Below are positions 1 to 4,793 of a DNA stretch of 5,026 nt, piece after piece. Numbering within the stretch: position 1 is the stretch's first letter; each line of letters opens with the position of its first letter. Origin of the DNA: Candidatus Omnitrophota bacterium. Lineage in GTDB: Bacteria; Omnitrophota; Gorgyraeia; 2-01-FULL-45-10. A program made the translations under genes and the position numbers. Where the stretch lies: the NCBI GenBank assembly GCA_026387165.1, contig JAPLMG010000265.1:1-5026 (forward strand), in the 5' to 3' direction. Below the pieces are notes generated by a model, which saw only the letters and a list, made by a program, of their open reading frames with translations, did not search any database and was not told where the DNA came from.

Positions 1-30
1 CTAAACGCTATCCGCTATACGCTAATCTTG
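1..30. repeat. Short period-7 tandem array downstream of grpE, cut by the window edge
   Basis: Three 7-base units sharing the core CGCTA follow one another (aacgcta, tccgcta, tacgcta at 4-24), and a preceding CTA suggests that the array continues past the left edge. It begins directly after the grpE stop codon, so it lies in the gap before the next gene of the operon, which by family habit would be dnaK. I see no promoter or U-tract terminator in these 30 bases. Its role is unknown, and it may be only a dispersed intergenic repeat. Confidence 0.5.
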
Positions 31-558
31 TTATTTTTTCACGATTTTTACCGAAGCCGGCCTCAACAGCTTTCCGTTGAAAGTGTAGCCCGACTTCAAT
101 TCTTCGACTATCGTACCTTCTTCTTTATCCTTTAAATCCGCCGTCTCCACGGCTTCATGAAAATGCGGATCGAACTTTTCTCCTACAGTCTTTATCTTCT
201 CCACGCCTATATCCTTCAGGAACTTCTGTATCAGAACGTGTATCATATCGACGCCTTCCTGCACGGCCAGAAAATCCTTAGCCTCTTTTATATGCTTTTC
301 CGATATCTCCAGCGAATCGATTATCGGCAGGAAATCCAAAACGAAACATTCGTTGGCGTATTTAAGCGAATCGGCCTTATCCTTCTCTATCCTCTTCCTC
401 GCATTCTCAAACTCCGCATGAGCGCGGATATACTTATCGTAGAAAAGATCTTTCTCCTCGAACTTGGCCTTAAGCGCTTCGTACTCGGTCTTCAGGATAG
501 TTATCGTCTCTTTGATCTCCGGTATCTCGTTATCTTTTTTGTTATCGTTCGCTTTCAT
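31..558 (-). CDS. grpE: GrpE, nucleotide exchange factor of DnaK
   Basis: GrpE is a cytoplasmic homodimer that speeds ADP release from DnaK and so sets the pace of the Hsp70 cycle. The 175-residue protein has the normal length and layout. A charged N-terminal stretch (1-60) can form the long paired helix and ends in the conserved AEFENARKR (48-56). A four-helix-bundle region follows, with DFLPIIDSLE (75-84). The beta-wing domain carries KFDPHFHEAVE (128-138) and GTIVEELKSGYTFNGKLLRP (148-167), which are the family signatures. The ATG at 558 lies 3 bases after the hrcA stop, and its Shine-Dalgarno sequence is weak (TAGG two bases before ATG), so translation is probably coupled to hrcA. It would share the CIRCE-controlled promoter upstream of hrcA. 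Nothing is missing or broken. Confidence 0.97.
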   Translation of the reverse strand: MKANDNKKDNEIPEIKETITILKTEYEALKAKFEEKDLFYDKYIRAHAEFENARKRIEKDKADSLKYANECFVLDFLPIIDSLEISEKHIKEAKDFLAVQEGVDMIHVLIQKFLKDIGVEKIKTVGEKFDPHFHEAVETADLKDKEEGTIVEELKSGYTFNGKLLRPASVKIVKK

Positions 559-561
559 GAC

Positions 562-1293
562 CTATTCGTCCATGTCGTAAATTATATTACTGACCGTGTC
601 GGCAAGGTATTCCACCATAGGTATGACTCTTTCATAGACCATGCGCTTAGGGCCGATCACGCCGAGCTTGCCCGACGCCCTGCCTTTTATTTTGTATCCG
701 CGGGTGACTATGCTGCAGTCGCTTAAGCCTCTCGACTTATTCTCTTTGCCTATATGTATGGTCAATCTATCATCGTCCGGTGAATCGCAGAGAACCTTTA
801 AGATACTGACCCTGTCCTCCAGGCACTTGAAGAGATTGTGAAGTTTTGATATGTCCTGAAATTCCGGCTGTTCCATGAGGTGGCTGGCGCCGTCAAGATA
901 CAGTTTTTCAACACCGGGCATCATCGTTACGCCGACGTAGTTAGTGAGGCTTGAGATGAGATGGGATGTCTTTTCAAGAACATCTCCCAGATTCTGCACC
1001 CTCTGATGGTACTGCGCCTCTACTATCTTGACCACTTTTTCGTTAAGATTTTTTCTGTGCATCAGGGTAGTTATGTAATAACGGTAGCCCTTATCGGTGG
1101 GGATCCTGCCGGCGGATGTATGGGGATGCGTTATATAACCCTCGTCTTCGAGATCGCTCATGACGTTGCGTATGGTGGCGCTCGAAAGGCCAAGTTTTCT
1201 CGAGATAGCTCTTGAGCCTACCGGCTCGGCCGACTCGATATACCGGTCGATGATCATCTCCAGGATCTCTTCTCTTCGCTTATTCGGGTTCAC
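562..1293 (-). CDS. hrcA: HrcA, heat-inducible repressor of CIRCE operons (internally shortened form)
   Basis: HrcA binds CIRCE operators and shuts off chaperone operons when GroEL keeps it folded. Seen here: an N-terminal winged helix (about 1-75) with EPVGSRAIS (23-31), LSSATIRNVMSDLEDEGYI (36-54) and HTSAGRIPTDKGYRYYI (58-74); a helical linker to about 117; then the C-terminal half of the GAF-like domain, with GASHLMEQPEF (135-145), IGKEN (181-185) and GVIGPKRMVYERVIPMVEYL (211-230). The total is 243 residues against roughly 340 for the family. VGVTMMPG (120-127) runs straight into VEKLYLDGASHL, so about 90-100 middle residues are absent, including the inserted dimerization domain. The frame is clean throughout. 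The start is GTG at 1293. No other in-frame start lies nearby upstream, and AGAAGG at 1300-1305 is well placed. A CIRCE site upstream implies autoregulation. Confidence 0.95.
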   Translation of the reverse strand: MNPNKRREEILEMIIDRYIESAEPVGSRAISRKLGLSSATIRNVMSDLEDEGYITHPHTSAGRIPTDKGYRYYITTLMHRKNLNEKVVKIVEAQYHQRVQNLGDVLEKTSHLISSLTNYVGVTMMPGVEKLYLDGASHLMEQPEFQDISKLHNLFKCLEDRVSILKVLCDSPDDDRLTIHIGKENKSRGLSDCSIVTRGYKIKGRASGKLGVIGPKRMVYERVIPMVEYLADTVSNIIYDMDE

Positions 1294-1363
1294 CCCGCAC
1301 CTTCTATTATTCCCGCACCTCTTTTGTACCTGCCAGCAGGCAAATTTTAAGAAGGTGCGGGGT
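1292..1363 (-). promoter_or_regulatory. Inverted repeat that can sequester the hrcA SD and start codon
   Basis: In the hrcA leader RNA, ACCCCGCACCTTCT (1363 down to 1350) is perfectly complementary to AGAAGGTGCGGGGT (1305 down to 1292). The second arm contains the Shine-Dalgarno sequence and the first two bases of the GTG start. The 44-base loop holds a small TGCC/GGCA hairpin (1331-1342). It also holds a second copy of AGGTGCGGG (1320 down to 1312), which could pair with the same upstream arm and set the SD free. The pairing is read directly from the sequence. That it acts as a thermosensor or switch is inference, and a dispersed palindrome with no role is the main alternative. Confidence 0.55.
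1300..1305 (-). promoter_or_regulatory. hrcA ribosome binding site, inside a long inverted repeat
   Basis: AGAAGG on the minus strand lies 6 bases before the GTG start and is what fixes the start of hrcA. The whole site is part of the 3' arm of the 14-bp inverted repeat 1292-1305/1350-1363, so it would be double-stranded in the folded leader. Confidence 0.75.
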
Positions 1364-1393
1364 TCATTGGCATAGCCGCCTCTAAGAATTAGC

Positions 1394-1460
1394 CCTTCGA
1401 CCCTTCGACTTTGCTCAGGGTCGTCCTGAGCTTTTGCCGAAGAACGACTTCGCTCAAGGC
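1394..1460. repeat. Dispersed palindromic repeat copy R1 in the hrcA leader
   Basis: This stretch has the same core as the other repeats in the window: 'cctgagcttttgccgaag' at 1425-1442, faced by an imperfect inverted arm 'cttcgactttgctcagg' at 1403-1419. A further 'cgacttcgctcaagg' follows at 1445-1459. The unit is bracketed by ATTAGC (1388-1393) and GCTAAT (1461-1466). It lies within the transcribed leader of hrcA and would fold as an RNA hairpin. No coding content was recognised. Confidence 0.65.
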
Positions 1461-1510
1461 GCTAATGGTGAGCAAGGCCCGCCTTCGGCGGGCCGCGTCG
1501 AACCATTAGC
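1461..1510 (-). repeat. Nested hairpin next to CIRCE: GCTAATGGT arms around a GC-rich stem
   Basis: The outer arms GCTAATGGT (1461-1469) and ACCATTAGC (1502-1510) are perfect 9-bp complements. Inside them is a very strong stem, GGCCCGCC (1476-1483) and GGCGGGCC (1487-1494), with a 3-base loop. In the transcript it would form just after the CIRCE hairpin. No U-run follows it, so it is not a plain intrinsic terminator. The arm at 1505-1510 is shared with the CIRCE palindrome, so the outer stem and the CIRCE hairpin exclude one another in RNA. Confidence 0.6.
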
Positions 1511-1533
1511 ACTCTTTAATTTAGAGTGCTAAT
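1505..1533. promoter_or_regulatory. CIRCE operator (HrcA binding site)
   Basis: ATTAGCACTC (1505-1514), a 9-base spacer and GAGTGCTAAT (1524-1533) form a perfect palindrome. It matches the classical CIRCE consensus TTAGCACTC-N9-GAGTGCTAA at every position and adds one further A/T pair at each end. It begins 5 bases downstream of the -10 box of the hrcA promoter, so bound HrcA would cover the transcription start. It controls hrcA-grpE and any genes that follow. Confidence 0.97.
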
Positions 1534-1538
1534 ACAGT

Positions 1539-1566
1539 AGTCTATCACAAACGCCCTTTTTGTCAA
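1539..1566 (-). promoter_or_regulatory. Vegetative-type promoter of the hrcA-grpE operon
   Basis: On the minus strand a perfect -35 hexamer TTGACA (1566-1561) is followed after 16 bases by TAGACT (1544-1539), a 4/6 match to TATAAT. TG one base upstream of it gives an extended -10. The predicted start, about 7 bases downstream, falls at the first bases of CIRCE, the usual arrangement for HrcA-repressed promoters. The hrcA leader would then be about 240 bases. The -35 box overlaps the arm of repeat R2 (1563-1570). Confidence 0.85.
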
Positions 1567-1635
1567 GTGCATTCGATTTCGCTCAATTCGATTTCGCTCA
1601 AGCACTTGATCCTGAGCTTTTGTCGAAGGATCAAG
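1563..1635. repeat. Dispersed palindromic repeat copy R2 between hflX and the hrcA promoter
   Basis: Two inverted repeats lie side by side and overlap: TCAAGTGC (1563-1570) with GCACTTGA (1602-1609), and CTTGATCCT (1605-1613) with AGGATCAAG (1627-1635). The second loop carries the family core 'cctgagcttttgtcgaagg' (1611-1629). The first loop is an exact 15-base tandem duplication of 'attcgatttcgctca' (1571-1585 and 1586-1600). It starts 20 bases after the hflX stop. Its hairpin could slow read-through from hflX, but no U-tract follows it. Confidence 0.7.
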
Positions 1636-1654
1636 CGCATTCGGCAAGCTCGAT

Positions 1655-2734
1655 TTAAGGCTTTGCCCTGATACTGATGATGCCCGCGATAAGCCCATCA
1701 AGAGATTCTCTCTTTAAAGCGGATATCACGATGGGGTTGATAAACGATGCCTGCACCTTGTCGATAAGGGCTCTATCACCTACCTTATCTATTTTATTAA
1801 GCGCGGTAATTACCGGCTTCCCTTTAGCGCCTATCTCATCCAATACTCTGTATACCGCGTCCGACTGCTCTTTTGCCTTTGGGTGGCTTATATCAACCAC
1901 GTGTAAAAGCATATCGGCCTGCGACACTTCTTCCAGGGTCGCTTTGAAGGCCTCAATCAGATTATGAGGCAGCCTGTCGATGAAACCTACCGTGTCAATA
2001 AACAGGATCTCGCGCCTGTCCGGCAGCACAAATTTGCGCACGGTAGGGTCAAGCGTCGAAAATAATTTATCCTGTACGATCACGTTTGATGACGTCAATG
2101 CGTTGATAAGAGTCGACTTACCCGCATTTGTATATCCTACTATCGCTATGGCCGGGAGAGAGTTCCTAGTCCTTTGCTTGCGCATCATCGCGCGGCGCTT
2201 GCTTAAGCCCTCCAGCTCTCTCTTTAAACGCGATATACGGGAGTGTATCCTGCGCCTGTCCACCTCGAGCTTCTGCTCGCCCGGGCCGCTCGTCCCGATA
2301 CCGCCTCCGGGGCGCGACATCTCTACGCCCTTACCGGTGAGCCTGGGAAGCATATATAATAACCTGGCCAGCTCAACCTGCAGCTTGCCTTCATTGGAAT
2401 GCGCCCGGCGGGCGAATATATCGAGGATCAATCGTGTTCTGTCGACGATCTTGGCCTTTATGATCTTTTCGAGGTTCTTCTCCTGGCTTCCGGTGAGGTC
2501 ATTATTAAAGATGACGGCGTTTATCTTTTCCTCGGCGCATATAATAGAGATCTCCTCTACTTTTCCTGAACCTATATAATGCGCCGGATCTATCCTGTCT
2601 CTATTGACTATCAACTCTTTGATTACTGAGGTACCGCACGAGATGGCAAGCTCTCTCAATTCATGAGAGCGCTCACTGGCCGTCCAATCTTCGCGCTTAC
2701 CCAGATCCACCGTTACCGTGATAACTCTATTCAT
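1655..2734 (-). CDS. hflX: HflX, ribosome-associated GTPase
   Basis: HflX binds the 50S subunit and, in studied bacteria, splits or rescues stalled ribosomes after heat or antibiotic stress. The 359-residue protein shows the N-terminal HflX domain (about 1-160), with HYIGSGKVEEI (52-62) and the glycine-rich SRPGGGIGTSGPGEQKLEVD (140-159), then a basic coiled linker (160-190). The GTPase domain has G1 GYTNAGKST (200-208), switch region TLDPTVR (227-233), G3 DTVGFI (247-252), G4 NKID (313-316) and G5 SAL (338-340). The protein stops soon after G5, so the extra C-terminal domain of E. coli HflX (426 residues) is absent. Shorter forms of this kind exist elsewhere in the family. The ATG at 2734 lies 2 bases after the miaA stop and is preceded by GAGGAG (2742-2747), 7 bases away. 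Confidence 0.96.
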   Translation of the reverse strand: MNRVITVTVDLGKREDWTASERSHELRELAISCGTSVIKELIVNRDRIDPAHYIGSGKVEEISIICAEEKINAVIFNNDLTGSQEKNLEKIIKAKIVDRTRLILDIFARRAHSNEGKLQVELARLLYMLPRLTGKGVEMSRPGGGIGTSGPGEQKLEVDRRRIHSRISRLKRELEGLSKRRAMMRKQRTRNSLPAIAIVGYTNAGKSTLINALTSSNVIVQDKLFSTLDPTVRKFVLPDRREILFIDTVGFIDRLPHNLIEAFKATLEEVSQADMLLHVVDISHPKAKEQSDAVYRVLDEIGAKGKPVITALNKIDKVGDRALIDKVQASFINPIVISALKRESLDGLIAGIISIRAKP

Positions 2735-2736
2735 AG

Positions 2737-3795
2737 TTAAGCTCCTCGTCTAATGGAGGAGGCACGAAGTGCCGACGAAGCCCCTCGACTTCGCTCGGGA
2801 CTTCGTCCTGAGCTTTTGTCGTCCTTCGGTAAACTCAGGACTGACCCTGAGCCTGTCGAAGGGTCGAAGGACGAAGCAATCTCTTTTAGGATCGCTTCGG
2901 CTTTTTTGGTCGCCCGCAATGACGACAAATTGATCCATCTTATTCGCTTGTCGGCGCGAAACCATGTTAATTGTCTCTTGGCAAATCTTCGGGTGTTCCG
3001 TTTCATCAGCTCTTTCGCTTCGTCGAGAGAGTATTCATTTTTTAAAAACCCCAGGATCTCTTTAAACCCCAGGACCGCCTTCGCTGTTTTGCTCAAGCCC
3101 TTGCCGGACAACTTTTTTACTTCATTGACAACGCCTGAAGCAAACATCCTCTCCACTCTTGCGTTTATATTCGAATAGACCTCTTCCCGCGGTGCTGTAA
3201 GGCCGAAGATCTTTATCCTGTACTTATCGGCTATGCCTTTCGTGCCCCTCTTCAATTCCGTCATGGTACGGCCGGTAGAATGGCATATCTCAAGCGCCCT
3301 CACAACGCGCCTGACATTGTTGGGATGGATGGTACTCGCCGAGGATGAGTCTATCTTTTCCAATTTCTTGTGCAGGCGCCTATTTCCGTAACGGGAAGCG
3401 TAATCATACATCTCTTTACGGAGCTTCAGATCGGCTTTGGGCGCGGGAAAGAGCCCGTCCACAAGGCCCTTCACATATAGGCCTGTGCCTCCTACTATTA
3501 TGGGGATATTTTTGCGCCCGATTATATCGTCGATAAGCGAGGCGGCTCTTTTTCTGAAAGACCCGGCGGAGTATTCTTTTGCGGGGCTTAAAGATCTTAC
3601 GAGGTGATAGCGGACTTTTTTCGTCTCGGAAGGTTTCGGAGATTGGCTTAAGATATCCATCCCTTTGTAGACTTGCATCGAATCACAGGAGATGATCTCA
3701 GCCCCAATTTCGCGCGCCAGCTTCAACGCAAGAGCTGTCTTGCCGATAGCTGTGGGCCCGACTATGAATAGGACGGTTCTCTTGTCTATCGGCAT
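2737..3795 (-). CDS. miaA: MiaA, tRNA dimethylallyltransferase, with a repeat-derived C-terminal tail
   Basis: MiaA transfers dimethylallyl from DMAPP to N6 of A37 in tRNAs reading UNN codons, giving i6A. Visible motifs: P-loop GPTAIGKT (13-20), the catalytic-aspartate region SCDSMQVYKG (36-45), GGTGLYVKGL (102-111), HPNNVRRVVRALEI (157-170), GFKEILGFL (243-251) and RNTRRFAKRQLTWFR (266-280), then RIRWINL (284-290), where the family normally nears its end. The protein has 352 residues against about 300-316 for typical members. Residues 291 to about 349 are encoded by palindromic repeat R3 and are low-complexity and rich in Ser, Arg and Lys. Core residues are intact, so activity is expected. 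The ATG at 3795 lies inside the end of the SPOR gene (10-base overlap); its SD is weak, which suggests translational coupling. Confidence 0.96.
   Translation of the reverse strand: MPIDKRTVLFIVGPTAIGKTALALKLAREIGAEIISCDSMQVYKGMDILSQSPKPSETKKVRYHLVRSLSPAKEYSAGSFRKRAASLIDDIIGRKNIPIIVGGTGLYVKGLVDGLFPAPKADLKLRKEMYDYASRYGNRRLHKKLEKIDSSSASTIHPNNVRRVVRALEICHSTGRTMTELKRGTKGIADKYRIKIFGLTAPREEVYSNINARVERMFASGVVNEVKKLSGKGLSKTAKAVLGFKEILGFLKNEYSLDEAKELMKRNTRRFAKRQLTWFRADKRIRWINLSSLRATKKAEAILKEIASSFDPSTGSGSVLSLPKDDKSSGRSPERSRGASSALRASSIRRGA
2742..2747 (-). promoter_or_regulatory. hflX ribosome binding site inside the end of miaA
   Basis: GAGGAG on the minus strand, 7 bases before the hflX ATG, is a strong Shine-Dalgarno sequence. 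It falls within the last codons of miaA and touches the degraded left end of repeat R3, so the repeat's arrival left hflX translation signals intact. Confidence 0.75.
2747..2924. repeat. Palindromic repeat R3 forming the 3' end of miaA
   Basis: It aligns along its length with R4 (4616-4756). The shared blocks are the 'cgacgaagcc' block, 'gctcgggacttcgtcctgag' (2793-2812), 'cttttgtcg' (2813-2821), 'aaggacgaagcaatc' (2867-2881) and the right end CGCAATGACG (2915-2924). The left end (2747-2762) is a worn copy, with 11 of 16 bases matching R4's end. Relative to R4 it carries an extra 45-base block (2822-2866) holding a second core, 'cctgagcctgtcgaagg' (2846-2862). Its reading frame in miaA has no stop until 2737. 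Confidence 0.75.
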
Positions 3796-4793
3796 ACCCT
3801 GGTCTTATATCCATCGGACTTAAGCGAGCTCGCCTGGGCTTCGGCCTCTCTCCTAGTCTTGAACCGCCCTACCTTAACTTTATAGAAAGTGACACTGTTC
3901 TTTATCAAAGCGGCGAGATAACTGTCATATCCTTTGCGCTTCAATTTTTCGGTTAAACCTTCGGCGTTATTTCTGCTCTTAAAATATCCCGCCTGGACGT
4001 AAAAATAGTCCTCGCTGCATCCGGATTCTTCTGAGGGATGTTTAAAGAAAGAGTTCACAGCGCCGCCGATGGACGCGGACGATGATCCGAGGTCTTTGGG
4101 TATCATCTTAGACTCGAAACTCAGCGGCGACCCGTTCTTCACCTTATCAAAATATTCTTTCGCCTTCTCTTCAGATCCGAGCTTGAGATAGGCGCTGCCG
4201 ATCTTGTAGTAGCCGATGGATGCGTTCTTGTGGCCCGGATAATTAGTAAGAGCATCGTTGTAGCTTGAGATGGATTCGGCGTATTTTCCTTCGAGAAGAT
4301 AAGCATCGCCTATACCTATATATCCGTCAAATGCCCTTTTGCCTTTCGGGTATCTCTGGACCATATACTCAAAAGTCTGGCGGGCCTCTCTGAATCTGGC
4401 AAGCTGTGTCTGGCTCAAGCCTTTAAGATAGAAGAGCTCCTCCCTCCCGTGAGCTCCCGCATCGATCAATTTACCCGATTCTGAGACTACCCTATCGTAT
4501 TTACACTGCATGAACATCTTCTCTACCTGAGACAGGCTTTCAACCGTTGCTCTCGCGTATGATGTCCCGGTGAACGAAATCGAAATAATGAGGGTACAAA
4601 TGATCGCCTTCCAGCCGTCATTGCGAGGAGGATATCGTAAGTCTTCTTTCCGACGAAGCCCCACGACTGTGCTCGGGACTTCGTCCTGAGCTTTTGTCGA
4701 AGGACGAAGCAATCCCAAAAAAAGATTGCTTCGCCCCTTCGGGGCTCGCAATGACGTATTTTTGGCAAAGCTCTCAATTTTGATTTTTTTCAT
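3786..4793 (-). CDS. Exported TPR and SPOR-domain protein
   Basis: No specific name can be given. The 335 residues contain a hydrophobic segment WKAIICTLIISISF (61-74), ending in a likely signal peptidase site after SYA (78-80). About three tetratricopeptide-like repeats follow (about 118-152, 155-189, 192-226), with motifs such as IGDAYLLEGKYAESISSYNDAL (split at 161-182) like those of BamD or CpoB. A C-terminal SPOR domain (262-335) is built from two halves, YVQAGYFKSRNNAE and YKVKVGRFKTRREAE. SPOR domains bind denuded peptidoglycan at division sites, so a periplasmic envelope role is likely. C259 and C334 bracket the SPOR domain. Residues 13-60 come from repeat R4 and lie before the hydrophobic core. 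The ATG at 4793 shares ATGA with the miaB stop and has GGAAGG upstream. A GTG at 4664 is a possible later start. Confidence 0.88.
   Translation of the reverse strand: MKKIKIESFAKNTSLRAPKGRSNLFLGLLRPSTKAQDEVPSTVVGLRRKEDLRYPPRNDGWKAIICTLIISISFTGTSYARATVESLSQVEKMFMQCKYDRVVSESGKLIDAGAHGREELFYLKGLSQTQLARFREARQTFEYMVQRYPKGKRAFDGYIGIGDAYLLEGKYAESISSYNDALTNYPGHKNASIGYYKIGSAYLKLGSEEKAKEYFDKVKNGSPLSFESKMIPKDLGSSSASIGGAVNSFFKHPSEESGCSEDYFYVQAGYFKSRNNAEGLTEKLKRKGYDSYLAALIKNSVTFYKVKVGRFKTRREAEAQASSLKSDGYKTRVCR
4616..4756. repeat. Palindromic element R4 with perfect 12-bp ends, in frame within the SPOR gene
   Basis: The ends CGTCATTGCGAG (4616-4627) and CTCGCAATGACG (4745-4756) are perfect inverted repeats. 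Inside are further hairpins: CTTCGTCCT with AGGACGAAG around the core 'cctgagcttttgtcgaagg' (4685-4703), CGAAGCAATC with GATTGCTTCG, and CCCCTTCGGGG. The length is 141 bases, exactly 47 codons, so the host gene stays open. No target duplication is visible and no transposase is encoded, so this is a non-autonomous, MITE-like or REP-like element. Confidence 0.85.

Noticed and set aside
157..726. 189-residue plus-strand open frame opposite grpE and hrcA
   Set aside because: It lies antisense to two well-conserved genes, resembles no family and has no ribosome binding site I could support.
1476..1494. Terminator or attenuator at the strong GC hairpin in the hrcA leader
   Set aside because: The stem is strong but is followed by TTGCTCACC rather than a U-tract, so I list it only as a hairpin.
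1605..1635. Intrinsic terminator for hflX
   Set aside because: The 9-bp hairpin is real, but no U-run follows on the minus strand and the loop is the dispersed repeat core, so termination is not supported.
1563..1635. CRISPR-like array
   Set aside because: There are only two tandem 15-base units with no spacers, and no cas genes are present.
1516..1701. 61-residue minus-strand open frame across CIRCE and the end of hflX
   Set aside because: It consists of repeat R2, promoter and operator sequence plus out-of-frame hflX. It only reflects the stop-poor repeat.
2753..3178. 141-residue plus-strand frame over the 3' part of miaA
   Set aside because: It is a shadow of miaA and repeat R3. Its start is all repeat-derived peptide, and the rest is antisense to conserved MiaA motifs.
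4616..4756. Insertion sequence with transposase
   Set aside because: It is only 141 bases, encodes no transposase motif and shows no target duplication, so it is called a non-autonomous palindromic element.
4523..4777. 84-residue minus-strand frame overlapping the SPOR gene start
   Set aside because: It is another frame of repeat R4 with no family resemblance. The SPOR gene frame has the signal peptide and domains.
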